Source of the DNA: JAGLYZ01 sp049642725
GTDB taxonomy: Bacteria > Patescibacteriota > Minisyncoccia > Minisyncoccales > JAGMDC01
NCBI GenBank assembly: GCA_049642725.1
Contig: JBARPC010000005.1
Span: forward strand, 1-47,507
Direction: 5' to 3'
DNA length: 47,507 nt
In this document: piece by piece, positions 46,566-47,507 of the stretch
Layout of the letters: the number at the start of each line of letters is the position of its first letter
Numbering within the stretch: the stretch's first letter is position 1
Program-made: the position numbers and the translations under genes
The notes under the pieces: model-generated
Told to the model about the DNA's origin: nothing
Databases searched by the model: none
What the model saw: only the letters and a program-made list of their open reading frames with translations

Positions 46566-46992
46566 AGTTTAGTTTTAATTTTATAAATTTTTGACTCCTT
46601 GACGAAGTTTTTTATTACTGCTGGAAAATTTGATTTAGCTTATAGGTAGTTTCTGGATAAAAATTAAACTTGTTGTTTAAGCCAAAATGGAACGCTTCAC
46701 TGTTCCATTCGGAACACTCCCTTTCCGTGTTCCATTTGTCTCATTTTAGCTTCAAAACACCCTGATTTATCCGTCCGAAGCTTTAGCGGAGGAGGACTGA
46801 GACGCGTTAATGAGACACCCTGAAAACCGCCCAATTTCCCTTTAAAATCTTGGTTCTAGACCGAGGATGCCTGCAAATTATTTTTTTGAACTCAAATTTT
46901 ACTAACCCATCGTGGACGTTAGAACTTTTTGTTTTCGGACTTGACTTTTTATTTTAAAAATATAAACTGGAAATAGTAAAAAATATGGAGAG
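46566..46992. other. Gene-free stretch with repeat R1 copy 2
   Basis: No gene is supported. It contains the second R1 repeat (46700-46874), including the CCGAAGCTTTAGCG mini-palindrome and GACTGAGACGC. The remainder is AT-rich. Confidence 0.7.
46700..46874 (+). repeat. Dispersed intergenic repeat R1, copy 2
   Basis: CTGTTCCATTCGGAACAC, GTGTTCCATTTGTC, TTTTAGCTTCAAAA and the end AAATCTTGGTTCTAGACCGAGG-ATGCCTGC follow each other as in copy 1. The middle differs: here it carries CCGAAGCTTTAGCGGAGGAGGACTGAGACGC. With copy 1 it brackets the gas vesicle cluster. Confidence 0.7.
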
Positions 46993-47268
46993 ATGATAGA
47001 AATGATAGAACCCAAGAAAGGAATGACTTTTAGTATTTCCGAAATAGAGGTAAAGAAGCTCGATGCATGGTTAGAGCAACATGATAAATCTTGTCGCTTC
47101 GCTATGTTGAGACATGAGAGTGTGGTTAAAATGCCAGACGAAAACAGACCAGCGATTATGGAAAGTGGTTTGTCTTATTCCTTCAAGCCAACCTCAATAG
47201 GTAACGTCATTGTAGTCGAATGCAAATGCGGCGAAGAATGTAATATAACCGATTACGAAAGTTGGTAA
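46993..47268 (+). CDS. Small protein of unknown function
   Basis: 91 residues (ATG 46993; ATG 47002 has better spacing from GGAG). The pattern ISEIEVKKLDAWLEQHDKSCR ... GLSYSFKPTSIGNVIVVECKCGEECNITDYESW has a Cys-x-Cys-x3-Cys near the end, with alternating strands before it. I do not recognise the family. It is followed by a clear terminator, which supports it being a real transcription unit. Confidence 0.55.
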   Translation: MIEMIEPKKGMTFSISEIEVKKLDAWLEQHDKSCRFAMLRHESVVKMPDENRPAIMESGLSYSFKPTSIGNVIVVECKCGEECNITDYESW

Positions 47269-47279
47269 TTTTTTTCAAT

Positions 47280-47310
47280 GTGGTGCGATGATATCAAACC
47301 ACTCTTTTTT
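47280..47310 (+). terminator. Terminator after the small unknown gene
   Basis: GTGGT (47280-47284) and ACCAC (47298-47302) with inner GAT/ATC pairing, followed by TCTTTTTTTAT. Confidence 0.75.
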
Positions 47311-47350
47311 TATTTAAAAAACACCACTAGGTCTGTCCTCGCTCTGTTTT

Positions 47351-47409
47351 TGTAAAAGAGAAAAAGGTGTCAGTGTAAAAGAGAAAAAGGTGTCAGGAAC
47401 CTTTTTCTC
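47351..47409. repeat. 23-bp tandem repeat with downstream hairpin
   Basis: TGTAAAAGAGAAAAAGGTGTCAG occurs twice head to tail (47351-47373, 47374-47396), written here as one 23-bp unit split at AAAAAGGTG. GAGAAAAAGGT (47381-47391) then pairs perfectly with ACCTTTTTCTC (47399-47409). Confidence 0.85.
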
Positions 47410-47442
47410 AAAATTATATAAAAAAAGAAATCAAAACACGCA

Positions 47443-47507
47443 ATGAATTCCGAAAACAATAAAACACTTTTTATTTTTGTTGACGAATCTGGTAATTTTG
47501 ATTTTAG
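47443..47507 (+). CDS. DUF3800-type protein (5' part only)
   Basis: The frame runs off the window after 21 codons: MNSENNKTLFIFVDESGNFDF. The F-V-D-E-S-G-N strand with its acidic pair is the start of DUF3800, an RNase H-like family common in mobile and defence regions. The body is outside the window. Confidence 0.65.
   Translation, partial: MNSENNKTLFIFVDESGNFDF

Overview
The window reads as bacterial and AT-rich, with small compact genes. Standard stop codons are used (TGA ends trmD, so TGA is not recoded). Gene content such as the KH protein, a small GIY-YIG protein, a 3D-domain protein, DUF5674 and very short conserved proteins resembles Patescibacteria/CPR (Parcubacteria-like) genomes. 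That placement is an inference from gene flavour, not from a marker tree.

Region 1 (1-4262) is core chromosome: the end of a gene that is probably rpsP, khpA, trmD, tRNA-Tyr, a GIY-YIG gene, tRNA-Thr, rpmG, tRNA-Trp. In many bacteria tRNA-Trp is followed by secE-nusG; here it is not. Between rpmG and tRNA-Trp sit two single-gene insertions (a nucleotidyltransferase and a HIT protein), each followed by a ~67-bp copy of the 3' end of rpmG. The last CDS runs into the 5' end of tRNA-Trp.

Region 2 (4257-28887) looks like an integrated island. A 35-bp sequence at the 3' end of tRNA-Trp recurs at 28853-28887 with two mismatches. Inside lie (a) a run of membrane and zinc-ribbon genes with two transglutaminase-like proteins, (b) gene debris, (c) a minus-strand phage-like block: large serine recombinase, TerL, TerS, and a ParB-MTase fusion, and (d) a defence-like block: a single-chain restriction-modification enzyme, several small HEPN-like genes, HNH, HhH-GPD/EndoIII-like, PIN, Pif1-like helicase and a PIN-like protein. 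Three genes in block (d) are each followed by a degenerate copy of one DNA-methyltransferase C-terminus, the same 'tail duplication' architecture seen at rpmG.

Region 3 (28.6-46.9 kb) is a gas vesicle cluster bracketed by two copies of a ~145-175-bp intergenic repeat and preceded by a divergent XRE regulator. A promoter, a (GA)14 microsatellite inside a short leader ORF, and several strong inverted repeats lie upstream of gvpA. The cluster holds gvpA, two GvpC-like coiled-coil proteins, a CxxCxGxG zinc protein, gvpN, two paralogous winged-helix proteins, Hsp20/GvpH, a Cdc48/VAT-like AAA protein, an actin-like ATPase, three GvpF/L proteins (one fused to a J domain), a holin-like membrane protein, a tandem ArsA/Get3-like ATPase, gvpG, gvpO, a GvpJ-GvpK fusion, a second GvpJ-like protein and small accessory genes. 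My reading is a gas vesicle shell module combined with an unusually complete chaperone set (J domain, zinc domain, small heat-shock, unfoldase, Get3-like) and a possible cytoskeletal positioning factor.

Region 4 (46.9-47.5 kb) holds a small unknown gene, a terminator, a 23-bp tandem repeat with a hairpin, and the start of a DUF3800-type gene. Intergenic hairpins associated with the motif AAAGGTCGA recur across the window, especially inside the gas vesicle cluster. No rRNA and no CRISPR array were seen.
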